64,000 bases of DNA from Clostridia bacterium (GCA_017396365.1 JAFQMD010000016.1:1-64000), one strand, 5' to 3'; counted from the stretch's first letter, positions 19,830 to 28,508 are shown. Notes: generated by a model from the sequence alone, not told the origin. Numbers and translations are program-made.

Positions 19830-21449
19830 ATGACGGAATTTAATAGATGGCTTAAAAAAGTCAACGACGAAGAGCTAAAAAATGAGCTAGATTCAATTCG
19901 TGATAACGTCAAGGAAATTGAGGATAGATTTTATAAAGCGCTTACCTTTGGAACGGGTGGTCTTCGCGGAGAATTGGGCGTAGGAACAAACCGCATGAAC
20001 TTCTATACGGTGGGCAGAGCGACCCTCGGTCTTGCCGACTATTTATTGCAAATAGGGGGCTATAGCACCGTTATCGCATATGATAGCCGTAATATGTCTA
20101 AAGAATTTACAAGGCTTTGCGCTGAGATTTTGTCCTTTAAGGGTATAAGAGTGTATCTTTTTTCTGAGCTTACGCCCACGCCCGTTTTATCCTTTGCGGT
20201 AAGGTATTTAAAGGCAAGTGCGGGCATAGTTATAACTGCAAGCCATAATCCCAAAGCGTATAACGGATATAAGGTGTATAACGAAAAGGGCTGTCAAATA
20301 ACGGACGAGGCGGCAAAGACTATTACCGAAAAAATCGAGGCTTGCGATTATTTTAACGAGTTTACCCCAAACGGGGATTTAATAACTGTTTTAGACGAAA
20401 GGATTGAAAGGGCGTTTTTAGACGAAATCAAAAAGTATTCTTTGACTAAAATTACGAAAGAAAATGCTCCTACGGTGGTCTATTCACCGTTAAACGGAAC
20501 GGGACGGGTTTATGTTCAAAAAATATTAAAAGAGATAGGCGTGGAAAGTGTTTACACGGTAAAAGAGCAGGAAATGCCCGACGGTAATTTTACCACTTGC
20601 CCTTATCCCAACCCTGAGGAAAAGGACGCCTTAGCGCTTGCACTGCGCGATGCGGAGAAATATAAGCCCGATTTAGTGATGGCAACAGACCCCGACGCCG
20701 ATAGAGTCGGTATTGCCCTTAAAGATGAAAAGTTTGGCTATAAGTTGATTAACGGCAATGAAACGGGTAGTGTTTTGCTTTATTACTTGCTTTTAAGAAA
20801 GAAAGAGCTGGGACTTTCGTATAAGGGCTCAACCGTTGTTAAGACAATAGTTACTACGGATATAGTCTTTGATATTGCTAAAGATTTTGGAGTAAAAGTA
20901 AAAGAGGTTTTAACTGGGTTTAAATATATCGGAGAGGCAATTGAAGAGCTTGACGAGTATTTGTTTGGGATAGAGGAGAGCTACGGTTATTTGATAGGAA
21001 CTCATGCAAGAGATAAGGACGCCGTTTCGGCTTGTATGCTTATAGCCGAGGCGTGCGCGTATTTCAAAGAAAAGGGAAAGACCTTAAACGAAGTACTAGA
21101 TGAAATTTATCAAAAATACGGTTATTATCAAACGGAGCTTAAATTGTTATCCTTCCCCGGCAAAGACGGTATGGTAAGGATGCAAGAGATTTTAGCGGAT
21201 ATTCGCAAAAATCCCCCCAAGGAAATAGACGGACGGACTCTTAAATTTGACGATTTCTCACAAGGCTTGTATGGGCTTCCTAAAAGTGAGGTTTTGAGGT
21301 TTAAAAACGAAAACTACCGCATTATTATTCGTCCAAGCGGTACCGAGCCTAAAATGAAGATTTATTTGCAAGCTAAAGGATTAGATAAAACGGATGCGTC
21401 TAAAAAGATTGCAACGGCATTAAGCGCAGTTGAATCTTTAATAGGATAA
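19830..21449 (+). CDS. Phosphoglucomutase/phosphomannomutase (copy 1)
   Basis: The 539-residue cytoplasmic enzyme belongs to the alpha-D-phosphohexomutase superfamily. It has TGGLRGELG near 45, the phosphoserine loop TASHNPKAYNGYKVYN with S138, the metal-binding DPDADR loop from D287, the sugar loop GIEESYGYL near 387, and the phosphate-binding RPSGTEPK near 506. It interconverts hexose 1- and 6-phosphates. Next to GH130 it probably converts mannose 1-phosphate to mannose 6-phosphate, although the sequence does not decide between glucose and mannose. GGGAG precedes the ATG. It closes the first block: a palindrome (TCGATAA/TTATCGA) and then an IS3 remnant follow. A second copy lies at 23164. 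Confidence 0.9.
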   Translation: MTEFNRWLKKVNDEELKNELDSIRDNVKEIEDRFYKALTFGTGGLRGELGVGTNRMNFYTVGRATLGLADYLLQIGGYSTVIAYDSRNMSKEFTRLCAEILSFKGIRVYLFSELTPTPVLSFAVRYLKASAGIVITASHNPKAYNGYKVYNEKGCQITDEAAKTITEKIEACDYFNEFTPNGDLITVLDERIERAFLDEIKKYSLTKITKENAPTVVYSPLNGTGRVYVQKILKEIGVESVYTVKEQEMPDGNFTTCPYPNPEEKDALALALRDAEKYKPDLVMATDPDADRVGIALKDEKFGYKLINGNETGSVLLYYLLLRKKELGLSYKGSTVVKTIVTTDIVFDIAKDFGVKVKEVLTGFKYIGEAIEELDEYLFGIEESYGYLIGTHARDKDAVSACMLIAEACAYFKEKGKTLNEVLDEIYQKYGYYQTELKLLSFPGKDGMVRMQEILADIRKNPPKEIDGRTLKFDDFSQGLYGLPKSEVLRFKNENYRIIIRPSGTEPKMKIYLQAKGLDKTDASKKIATALSAVESLIG

Positions 21450-21512
21450 CTCGATAATCGTTTATCGATGCTTATTAAGAACTAAATTACAACTCAAAGG
21501 TATTCGGATTAG

Positions 21513-21973
21513 GTTTATACTACTCCTGTAATGGATTTGTACAACCGAGAAATTATATCCTATTCCATTTCTAAAAGCCCAAACTTTTGCCAAACGAGAG
21601 AAATGCTGCAAGGATTGTTTGAGAAACTTCCCGAAGGAGCAAAGCCTTTGCTACACTCGGATCAAGGTTGGCAATACCAAATCCGAGAGTTTCAGCGTAT
21701 GCTTGCTGAGCATAACATACAGCAAAGTATGTCAAGGAAGGGCAACTGTTTGGATAACAGTAGTATGGAAAACTTTTTCGGAAGATTAAAAACGGAAATG
21801 TTTTACGGGGAAACATTCCAAAGTACGGATGAATTCATCCGTACTTTGGAGGAATACCTTTGGTATTACAACAACGAGAGAATTTCTCTTAAATTAAAAG
21901 GAATGAGTCCTGTACAGTACAGAACTCATTCGCAAATTTAATATTTTTTGTCTAAACTTTGGGGTTCACTTCA
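21513..21973 (+). mobile_element. IS3-family (IS150-like) remnant with truncated transposase
   Basis: The coding part (from about 21513, first ATG 21531, stop 21941) is the C-terminal part of an IS3-family OrfB: PVMDLYNREIISYSIS, LLHSDQGWQYQ with the second catalytic Asp, SMENFFGRLKTEMF with the Glu, and LEEYLWYYNNERI. The N-terminal part with the first Asp, OrfA and the left end are missing, and a TAG interrupts the frame upstream, so it cannot transpose by itself. The 3' end TTTGTCTAAACTTTGGGG followed by TTCACTTCA (ending about 21973) matches the usual IS150-group right terminus in inverted form. It marks the junction between the two GH130 blocks. Confidence 0.88.
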
Positions 21974-21974
21974 A

Positions 21975-22113
21975 AATGACCTCTATTCGTTGGTGGTTGA
22001 AGATATTGAAGGAAATATTTGTGATGATCTTATTCATCTTTCGGAAAAAGGGATTGAAGTTTGCGCAAAGCAAGTAGCGAAAGTGATACAAGATAACTTG
22101 ATTGAATTATAAG
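21975..22113 (+). pseudogene. 3' fragment of an unidentified gene cut at the IS end
   Basis: Directly after the IS terminus an open frame reads NDLYSLVVEDIEGNICDD and continues through HLSEKGIEVCAKQVAKV to a TAA at 22111-22113, with no start codon or ribosome site of its own. It looks like the last 46 codons of a gene whose 5' part was lost by IS insertion and later deletion. I do not recognise the family; the helical, charged tail fits many cytoplasmic proteins. The following GH130 gene begins 16 nt downstream, so the lost gene was probably in that operon. Confidence 0.6.
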
Positions 22114-22129
22114 AATAAGGAGTTTTGAT

Positions 22130-23167
22130 ATGAAACTGAAAAAATATGCAAACAATCCAATTTTGAAGCCCAACCCTGCCAATCAATGGGAAGAACGTCG
22201 TGTTTTGAACCCTGCGGTAATTTACGATGAAGAAAACGAACAATTCGTTATGCTTTACCGCGCGGCAGGCAACGACGTAAGACATCAAATTAAGCTTGGC
22301 TTAGCAACGAGTAAAGATGGTATAAATTTTGTCCGTCAAAGCGACAAGCCTGCCTTTGAAGGCAGTCACGAAGAACCCGACGGCGGTTGTGTAGAAGATC
22401 CTCGCCTTATGAAAATCGGGGATATGTATTATCTTACCTACGCCGCAAGGGCGTATGCGCCTGGGCAATACTGGCTTGTAGAATATATTGAAGGTGTTTC
22501 CAAAGCGCCTACGTATATGGACGAAACGGACGTGTGCGGAGAAGAGTTGCCTGCATTTGCAAAGAATAATATCACGGTAACCTATCTTGCTGCGACCAAA
22601 GATTTTAAGGTGTATAAGAAGTTTGGGCGCATTACGGAAGCGACTGTCGATGACCGCGACGTTTACCTTTTCCCTGAAAAGATAGGGGGCAGGTACGCGA
22701 TGATTTCTCGTCCGAAGTTCAAAAACGCAGGGGTAAAGATGCCTTCCATTTGGATTTCGTTTGGCGACGACCTTATCGAATACGACAAGCCCGAACTTCT
22801 CATGACGGGCGAACAGTGGTGGGAATGTCAGCGTATGGGCGGCGGTACGCCACCGATTAAGACGGAATACGGCTGGTTCATGCTCTATCACGGCGTAGAC
22901 GAAAAGGGTATCTATCGTGTGGGCGCGGTGTTGATGGATTTAGAAGACCCGAGAAAGATTATTGCAAGAACGAAAGATTATCTTATGGAGCCCGAGCACG
23001 ATTACGAAACCTGCGGTATTTACGAGGGATGCGTATTCCCGACGGGTACGGTAGTTAAAGACGGTAAGCTTTACGTTTACTACGGTACGGCAGACACCTA
23101 TATCGGTTTGGCGACGGCAGATTTTAACGAGCTGCTAAATTATTTGATGACGAAATGTAAAGTATGA
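22130..23167 (+). CDS. GH130 beta-mannoside phosphorylase/hydrolase (copy 2)
   Basis: The 345-residue protein has the same length as copy 1 at 17017 and differs at about 29 positions, mostly conservative (for example KYANNPI for KYEGNPI). All GH130 marks are kept: LNPAVIYD, GGCVEDPR, GGGTPPIKTEYGWFMLYHG, GCVFPTGTVV. At DNA level many synonymous sites differ, so this is not a fresh duplication; acquisition of a related block from another strain is more likely. The start has AAGGAG upstream. Its stop overlaps the next start by 4 nt, whereas the first block has a GH2 gene between GH130 and mutase. The expected product is alpha-mannose 1-phosphate if it is a phosphorylase. Confidence 0.92.
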   Translation: MKLKKYANNPILKPNPANQWEERRVLNPAVIYDEENEQFVMLYRAAGNDVRHQIKLGLATSKDGINFVRQSDKPAFEGSHEEPDGGCVEDPRLMKIGDMYYLTYAARAYAPGQYWLVEYIEGVSKAPTYMDETDVCGEELPAFAKNNITVTYLAATKDFKVYKKFGRITEATVDDRDVYLFPEKIGGRYAMISRPKFKNAGVKMPSIWISFGDDLIEYDKPELLMTGEQWWECQRMGGGTPPIKTEYGWFMLYHGVDEKGIYRVGAVLMDLEDPRKIIARTKDYLMEPEHDYETCGIYEGCVFPTGTVVKDGKLYVYYGTADTYIGLATADFNELLNYLMTKCKV

Positions 23168-24786
23168 CAGAATTTGAAAGATGGCTTGAAAGAGCCGAAG
23201 ATAATGAAATAAAAAACGAACTGCTCTCCGTGGCTGGAAAGGATAAAGAAATCGAGGATAGATTTTATAAATCTTTGTCCTTTGGAACGGGCGGACTTCG
23301 CGGAATCATAGGGGCAGGTACGAATCGCATGAATATTTACACCGTAGGCAAGGCAACGTTCGGCTTGGCAGAATACTTGCTTGCAACGGGTGGAAATAGC
23401 ATCGTTATCGCCTATGATAGCCGTAATAAATCGGCGGAGTTTGCTCGCTTATCGGCGGAAATTATGTCGTATAAAGGGATTAAGGCGTATTTGTTCTCTG
23501 AACTTACGCCTACCCCCGTTTTGTCCTTTGCGGTGCGCTATTTAAAAGCGAGCGCAGGTATTGTCATTACGGCGAGCCATAACCCCAAAGAATATAACGG
23601 TTATAAGGTGTATAATTCACTCGGTTGTCAAATCACGGACGAAGCGGCGAAAGCAATTACGGCAAAAATCAACGAATATGATTATTTCAACGATTTTACG
23701 CCAAATAATGCTTTAATCGAAGTTTTGGACGATAGAGTAAAAACGGCGTTTTTAGAGGCAATCAAAGCCTTTTCCTTGACGAAAATCACGGAAGCAAACG
23801 CGCCGAGTATTGTCTATTCGCCTTTGCACGGCACGGGCAGAAAATACGTACAGGCTATCTTGGAAGAAATGGGTATAAAGGCAGTACATACCGTCAAAGA
23901 GCAAGAAATGCCCGACGGAAACTTTACGACTTGTCCTTATCCTAACCCCGAAGAAAAAGACGCTTTAGCGCTTGCCCTTCGCGACGCGGAGAAATATAAG
24001 CCCGATTTAGTTATGGCAACCGACCCCGACGCCGATAGGGTTGGTATAGCAATAAAAGACGAAAAGTCTGCCTATAAGTTGATTAACGGCAACGAAACGG
24101 GTAGCATTTTGCTCTATTATATCTTGCTTAAAAAACAAGAAATGGGGATACCGTGTACGGGTTCAATGGTAATTAAGACGATTGTTACGACGGACATTAT
24201 CTTTGATATGGCAAAGGAATACGGCGTGGAAGTAAAAGAAGTTTTGACGGGCTTTAAGTATATCGGCGAAGCCTTGGAAGAAACGGAAGATTATCTTCTT
24301 GGCTTGGAAGAAAGCTATGGGTATCTTATCGGTACGCATGCAAGGGATAAAGATGCAGTGTCGGCGTGTATGCTTATTGCCGAAGCTTGCGCGTATTTCA
24401 AAGAAAAAGGCAAGAGCTTGTATCAAGTTTTGCAAGAAATTTATGAAAGATACGGCTATTATCAAACGGAACTGAAATCCATTTCCTTACCTGGCAAAGA
24501 CGGTATGGAAAAAATGAAAGAAATTTTGGCGAATATAAGAAAAAATCCGCCGAAAGAAATCGACGGACAACCGCTTATCTTTGACGATTTTGCACAAGGC
24601 TTGTACGGTTTACCGAAAAGCGACGTTTTGCGGTTTAAAAACGAAAATTACCGTCTTATTATAAGACCGAGCGGCACAGAACCGAAGATGAAAATTTATC
24701 TACAAGCAAAAGGTTTTAATCAGGTAAATGCTACGGAAAAAGTCAATAATCTATTACACTTAAAAGAATCTTTATTAAAACTTTAA
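23164..24786 (+). CDS. Phosphoglucomutase/phosphomannomutase (copy 2)
   Basis: The 540-residue alpha-D-phosphohexomutase is paralogous to the gene at 19830 and keeps TGGLRGIIG, the phosphoserine loop TASHNPKEYNGYK, DPDADR, GLEESYGYLIGTHARDKD and RPSGTEPK. The start overlaps the GH130 stop as ATGA, showing translational coupling and supporting a shared pathway: mannoside phosphorolysis, then isomerisation of the 1-phosphate. Substrate specificity (glucose versus mannose) cannot be settled from sequence. The two copies are more diverged near the C terminus (FNQVNATEKVNN versus LDKTDASKKIAT). An 86-nt gap precedes uxuA. Confidence 0.9.
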   Translation: MTEFERWLERAEDNEIKNELLSVAGKDKEIEDRFYKSLSFGTGGLRGIIGAGTNRMNIYTVGKATFGLAEYLLATGGNSIVIAYDSRNKSAEFARLSAEIMSYKGIKAYLFSELTPTPVLSFAVRYLKASAGIVITASHNPKEYNGYKVYNSLGCQITDEAAKAITAKINEYDYFNDFTPNNALIEVLDDRVKTAFLEAIKAFSLTKITEANAPSIVYSPLHGTGRKYVQAILEEMGIKAVHTVKEQEMPDGNFTTCPYPNPEEKDALALALRDAEKYKPDLVMATDPDADRVGIAIKDEKSAYKLINGNETGSILLYYILLKKQEMGIPCTGSMVIKTIVTTDIIFDMAKEYGVEVKEVLTGFKYIGEALEETEDYLLGLEESYGYLIGTHARDKDAVSACMLIAEACAYFKEKGKSLYQVLQEIYERYGYYQTELKSISLPGKDGMEKMKEILANIRKNPPKEIDGQPLIFDDFAQGLYGLPKSDVLRFKNENYRLIIRPSGTEPKMKIYLQAKGFNQVNATEKVNNLLHLKESLLKL

Positions 24787-24872
24787 GATTTTTACACATT
24801 AAGTTAAGAAAGAAAACAAATTGAAAAAGAATAGGGTTTTAGTCAAATATTATTTTAGCAGGAGTATAAAAT

Positions 24873-25958
24873 ATGCAAATGACGTTCCGTTGGTACGGAG
24901 AAGGCAATGATCGCATCAAGCTTTCGGACATCAAACAAATTCCAGGCGTAGAAGGAATCGTTTGGGCGTTGCACGACAAGATGCCAGGCGAAATTTGGCA
25001 AGAAGCGGAGATTGCCGAAGTAAAAAGACAGTGCGATAAGTACGGCTTTAATATCGACGTTGTGGAATCGGTCAACGTACATGACGATATTAAAATCGGC
25101 TTGCCTACGCGCGATCAATATATCGAAAATTATAAGCAAACCATTCGCAACCTTGCGAAATTCGGTGTAAAGGTGATTTGCTATAATTTCATGCCCATTT
25201 TCGACTGGACGAGAAGTAATCTTTTCCACGAAGTAGGCGACGGCTCGACGGCGCTTTTCTATGAAAAGAATATGATTCAAGACGATTACAACGCTATGGC
25301 GAAGTATATCTTGGATTTCACGGAAAAATATAATATGACTTTCCCTGGTTGGGAGCCTGAGCGTATGGCAAAGCTGGACGAGCTGTTCAAGGCGTATGCA
25401 GACGTCACCAAGGAAAAGCTTTGGGAAAACCTGAAATATTTCTTGGAAGCAATTATGCCCACCTGCCGTGAGTGCGACATCAAGATGGCAATCCATATGG
25501 ACGATCCACCTTGGGATATTTTCGGCTTGCCTAGACTTTTGGTAGACGAACCGAGCATTGATAGATTCTTGAAGATGGTGGACGATGAATATAACTGTCT
25601 TACCCTTTGTTCGGGTTCGCTCAATGCAAATCCTGAAAACAACGTAGCGGAAATCGTAAGAAAGCACTGTGATAGAATTGCGTTTGCGCATATCCGCAAC
25701 GTAAAGCATTTTGAAAACGGCGATTTCTCCGAAGCAAGTCACCGTGATTGTGACGGCGATACGGGTATCCTTGATATACTCAAAGCGTACCACGATTGTG
25801 GGTTCAAAGGATACATTCGTCCCGACCATGGTAGGCACTTATGGGACGAAGGACCTGGAAAAGTACGTCCTGGGTATGGGCTTTACGACCGTGCTTTGGG
25901 GATTATGTATATGCTTGGTGTATGGGATATGCTGGATAAAATGGAGGAGCAGAAATGA
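24873..25958 (+). CDS. uxuA: Mannonate dehydratase
   Basis: The 361-residue protein is a full-length UxuA (EC 4.2.1.8), which dehydrates D-mannonate to 2-keto-3-deoxygluconate in hexuronate catabolism. Family features are MTFRWYGEGNDRI at the N terminus, GVEGIVWALHDKMPGEIW, VKVICYNFMPIFDWTR near 105-120, MAIHMDDPPWDIFGLPR near 205-222 and YIRPDHGRHLWDE near 312-324, with His and Asp ligands for the metal ion. AGGAG precedes the ATG. Its stop overlaps the next gene by 4 nt. Upstream steps (glucuronate isomerase UxaC) and downstream steps (KDG kinase and aldolase) are not in the window. Confidence 0.95.
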   Translation: MQMTFRWYGEGNDRIKLSDIKQIPGVEGIVWALHDKMPGEIWQEAEIAEVKRQCDKYGFNIDVVESVNVHDDIKIGLPTRDQYIENYKQTIRNLAKFGVKVICYNFMPIFDWTRSNLFHEVGDGSTALFYEKNMIQDDYNAMAKYILDFTEKYNMTFPGWEPERMAKLDELFKAYADVTKEKLWENLKYFLEAIMPTCRECDIKMAIHMDDPPWDIFGLPRLLVDEPSIDRFLKMVDDEYNCLTLCSGSLNANPENNVAEIVRKHCDRIAFAHIRNVKHFENGDFSEASHRDCDGDTGILDILKAYHDCGFKGYIRPDHGRHLWDEGPGKVRPGYGLYDRALGIMYMLGVWDMLDKMEEQK

Positions 25959-26770
25959 AAAAACTTGAAAATAAAGTAATTGCCATTACGGGCGCAGGCG
26001 GTATTATTTGCAGTGAATTTGCAAAGGCACTCGCAAAAGAAGGAGCAAAGGTGGCTCTTCTTGATATTAACTATGACGCAGCAAAGCAATACGCGGATGA
26101 AATCGGTGATAACGCAATCGCCATCCGTTGCAACTGCTTGGATAAAGAAAGTATTATCGAAGCGAAGAATATCATTAACGAAAGCTTTGGAAATGTAAAC
26201 TTCCTTATCAACGGCGCAGGCGGCAACAATCCAAGAGCAAGTACCGACAATGAAACGATGACGTCCGATTTAGAAGGCGTAAAAGACTTTTTTGCGTTGG
26301 AAGAAAGCGGTTTAAAATTTGTATTTGACCTCAATATCACCAGCGCATTTTTGGTGACGCAGGTATTTGCGCAGGATATGATAAAAACGGGCGGTAATAT
26401 TATCAATATTTCGTCTATGAACGCATATAGACCGCTTACGAAAATCCCTGCATATAGCGCGGCAAAAGCGGGTATATCCAACTTTACGCAATGGCTTGCG
26501 GTGCATTTTGCTCCCTGCAATATTCGTTGTAATGCGATTGCGCCTGGGTTCTTTGTAACCAACCAAAATCGAAGCCTTCTTTTCAACGAAGATGGTACGC
26601 CTACGGCGAGAACGGGGAAAATTCTTGCAGCAACGCCGATGAAGAAATTCGGCGAAATATCCGATCTTATAGGTACGCTTATGTGGCTTGCGGACGATAA
26701 CGCAAGCGGTTTTGTGACAGGTACTGTAATTCCAGTGGATGGTGGTTTCTCTGCATATAGTGGCGTTTAA
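25955..26770 (+). CDS. uxuB: SDR-family D-mannonate oxidoreductase (fructuronate reductase)
   Basis: The 271-residue short-chain dehydrogenase has the Rossmann motif TGAGGIICSEF (residues 11-21), NGAGG near 89, the catalytic Ser of INISSMNAY and YSAAK (Tyr and Lys near 167-171), and the C-terminal VTGTVIPVDGGFSAYSGV. The sequence and position directly after uxuA match the SDR-type UxuB/YjmF of Bacillus rather than the longer mannitol-dehydrogenase-type UxuB of E. coli. It should reduce D-fructuronate to D-mannonate with NAD(P)H, feeding UxuA. The 4-nt ATGA overlap shows coupling. The operon ends here, and decayed DNA follows. Confidence 0.88.
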   Translation: MKKLENKVIAITGAGGIICSEFAKALAKEGAKVALLDINYDAAKQYADEIGDNAIAIRCNCLDKESIIEAKNIINESFGNVNFLINGAGGNNPRASTDNETMTSDLEGVKDFFALEESGLKFVFDLNITSAFLVTQVFAQDMIKTGGNIINISSMNAYRPLTKIPAYSAAKAGISNFTQWLAVHFAPCNIRCNAIAPGFFVTNQNRSLLFNEDGTPTARTGKILAATPMKKFGEISDLIGTLMWLADDNASGFVTGTVIPVDGGFSAYSGV

Positions 26771-26826
26771 TACAATTTATCATAAGAGCGTCGAAATATA
26801 GCCATTTAACTTTTGGTGATAATAAG

Positions 26827-27162
26827 ATGAAAAAAAAGACATAAATTGAGCTTAATAGCTTTTTCTTTAGCGTCTGTAATGTTTTTACAAAGCACGTCAA
26901 TAGGGGTTTTGGTGGTAATAGCAGAGTAAATAGCAAATGCTCTTACGCAAGACGAAATTATTGAACATGAAATTTATCATGGGAATATGGTCGATAGCGA
27001 TAATATTGGGAACGGCTATATAGTAAATTACGGGCTGGGTATACTGTAATTGATATAGGAATCACAACTGCGCATAAAGGGTTCGGATTATATTATGGAA
27101 CCGAACGATTTGTTATGTCTGTTTGGCAAACACGTAATCTTTGGAAATTTTATATCACTTGA
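26827..27162 (+). pseudogene. Decayed small secreted-protein gene
   Basis: From ATG 26827 a broken frame can be followed: MKKKT, stop, then LSLIAFSLASVMFLQ (a signal-peptide core), IGVLVVIAE, stop, IANALTQDEIIEHEIY, NIGNGYIVNYGLGIL, stop; after a one-base shift it continues VIDIGITTAHKGFGLYYG and ERFVMSVWQTRNLWKFYIT to TGA 27162. Three in-frame stops and a frameshift make it non-functional. The intact form would be a roughly 110-residue exported protein. I cannot name the family. It stands just before a small intact gene, so the two may have been a toxin and immunity pair, which is speculative. Confidence 0.5.
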
Positions 27163-27176
27163 AAAGAGGTACCGAT

Positions 27177-27566
27177 ATGAATATTTATGAAATCTTTTCT
27201 TTTCTAATAAATAATTATAAGTTGAATTACGTGTTTCAAGAATTTGATTTAGGGGGAGGGTTTGTTGCACAAGAGTATAGCTTTTATAACAAAACGGGTT
27301 GTTTTACTATTCATAGCTTACCTGTACGTGATGAGTTAGAGTTTTACTATGCAAAATCCTGCTATGCGAACATAAATAGTTTACATGAGAACCCTTTGGA
27401 TGTGTATAACTTTGGAAAGGATATTTGGGATAAGAAGTCCAAATGGTTTAAGTTTATTCCAAATCCATTTTTTTGGCTTGATAAAACTAAAATCTTAAGA
27501 ACCGTTGCGGATATAATAAAACTTCAAATTGCTACAAATAAGGAGTTTTTCGGGGTTAAAATTTGA
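27177..27566 (+). CDS. Small hypothetical protein, possible immunity protein
   Basis: The start at 27177 is chosen because AAAAGAGGT lies at the right distance; the longer frame from a TTG near 27141 runs through this ribosome site. The 129-residue product is acidic-aromatic and soluble: MNIYEIFSFLINNYKLNY, FDLGGGFVAQEYSFYN, GCFTIHSLPVRDELEFYY, then a C-terminal helix RTVADIIKLQIATNKEF. I do not recognise a named domain. Small cytoplasmic proteins of this type next to decayed exported-protein genes are often immunity proteins of polymorphic toxins; that is inference from context only. Confidence 0.6.
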   Translation: MNIYEIFSFLINNYKLNYVFQEFDLGGGFVAQEYSFYNKTGCFTIHSLPVRDELEFYYAKSCYANINSLHENPLDVYNFGKDIWDKKSKWFKFIPNPFFWLDKTKILRTVADIIKLQIATNKEFFGVKI

Positions 27567-27697
27567 ATTTTCCGTTTTTGACGGTATATTATTGAGCGGT
27601 TTAGTTGGCGGGGCGGCGGTAGTTGTAGTTTTTGGCGCAGCGGTATATTTTACTAAATTTGGAGCCGTAAAATATAACACGAAAAAGAGGTTGCTAT

Positions 27698-27856
27698 ATG
27701 ATTGCATTGTGGTTGACAATCGGTTTTGTTGTCGGTGGGCTTTTGGGGTTTATAATATCAAGCCTATTCAAAATTAGTAAAAACGATTGCGAAAACTGTT
27801 TAATTTATAAACAAGAAGAGAAATTAACAGGGGCAAAAGACAATAACGTAGTTTAA
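27698..27856 (+). CDS. Small single-pass membrane protein (52 aa)
   Basis: This short frame has an AGAGG box 8 nt before ATG 27698 and encodes 52 residues: a membrane helix (residues 3-24, ALWLTIGFVVGGLLGFIISS) with a Gly zipper, then a charged cytoplasmic tail with a C-x2-C pair (DCENCLIYKQEEK). It resembles the very short DUF3789-like membrane proteins of integrative elements, but that match is by pattern only. An overlapping frame (27529-27777) lacks a convincing start site. A 13-bp inverted repeat and a terminator follow. Confidence 0.55.
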   Translation: MIALWLTIGFVVGGLLGFIISSLFKISKNDCENCLIYKQEEKLTGAKDNNVV

Positions 27857-27892
27857 GAATGCTTTTTGTGAAAACAAAAAACGAATCTAACG

Positions 27893-27952
27893 AAAGATAA
27901 ATCATTATATAAACAAAAGACGCAAAACTTTAGAATTACATGATTTATCTTT
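27893..27952. repeat. 13-bp perfect inverted repeat
   Basis: AAAGATAAATCAT at 27893-27905 and ATGATTTATCTTT at 27940-27952 are exact reverse complements with a 34-nt spacer. The 306-nt gap between the 52-residue membrane protein and the HTH gene contains this repeat and the terminator at 28031, nothing else that I can see. The repeat could be a weak stem-loop or a binding site. Confidence 0.5.
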
Positions 27953-28030
27953 TGAAGCACAAGGGCAAAACATAACATAATTAACAATTGAAGGGATAAG
28001 ATAGGCTTTAAAAAGTAAATAATTTAAGGG

Positions 28031-28069
28031 AAGATCGTGTAATCGAAGAAGGTTATGCGGTCTTTTTTT
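28031..28069 (+). terminator. Rho-independent terminator
   Basis: AAGATCGTGTAA (28031-28042) pairs with TTATGCGGTCTT (28053-28064) as a 12-bp stem with several G-U pairs and a 10-nt loop, followed by a run of seven T. It closes the small-gene group at 27.2-27.9 kb and separates it from the HTH gene starting at 28162. Confidence 0.75.
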
Positions 28070-28161
28070 ATTTACAAAAAAATTTTTAAATTATTTTTTC
28101 AAACTGGTCAGTAGGTTAGCAGTTTGAGTTGTAAACTACGGGTACAACTTTGAGGTGAGTA

Positions 28162-28491
28162 ATGATAGATACGGCAGAACGTAGAATCGAAATAATTAAA
28201 TATCTATGTAGATGCCGTAAAACGACGGTTGCCCACTTGGCTGTGGAGTTTGGTGTTGGAGAAAGTACGATAAGGCGAGATTTGACCTTTTTGACTTTAA
28301 AACATCCGATTGAAACAAAGCGAGGGCACGATGGGGGTGTTTATATAAGTGATAAATACTATTTATATAAGCAGTATTTAACAAACGAACAAGAAAGTTT
28401 GATAAGAAAGTACATAGAACAAGCCCCAGAAGAAGAAAAATCCATATGGATATCAATACTGTCGGATTTCAGTAAGCCAAACGCAAGTTGA
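28162..28491 (+). CDS. DeoR-type helix-turn-helix protein
   Basis: The 109-residue protein is preceded by GAGGTGA at correct spacing. Residues 5-58 form a DeoR-type winged helix: RRIEIIKYLCRCRKTTVAHL, AVEFGVGESTIRRDL, then the wing with GGVYI. DeoR regulators normally carry a C-terminal sugar-phosphate sensor; here only about 45 charged helical residues follow (EQESLIRKYIEQAPEEEKS). Such short forms are frequent in clostridial mobile elements as element regulators. Its stop overlaps the region just before the ribosome site of the next gene, so both are probably cotranscribed. Target unknown. Confidence 0.75.
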   Translation: MIDTAERRIEIIKYLCRCRKTTVAHLAVEFGVGESTIRRDLTFLTLKHPIETKRGHDGGVYISDKYYLYKQYLTNEQESLIRKYIEQAPEEEKSIWISILSDFSKPNAS

Positions 28492-28508
28492 AAAATAAGG
28501 AGGAAGGT

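Noticed and set aside
21531..21941. Intact transposase gene
   Set aside because: The frame gives only the C-terminal part of an IS3 OrfB; the first catalytic Asp and OrfA are missing, so it is recorded as a remnant.
22301..22891. 196-codon frame on the minus strand
   Set aside because: Antisense of the second GH130 gene; no start signals.
24855..25838. 327-codon frame on the minus strand
   Set aside because: It is the antisense of uxuA, which is complete and conserved; the minus frame has no ribosome site and an odd Ile/Arg/His composition.
27529..27777. 82-codon frame with a hydrophobic Gly/Val-rich segment
   Set aside because: It lacks a ribosome site, starts inside the upstream gene and its C terminus overlaps the better supported 52-residue frame at 27698 in another frame.
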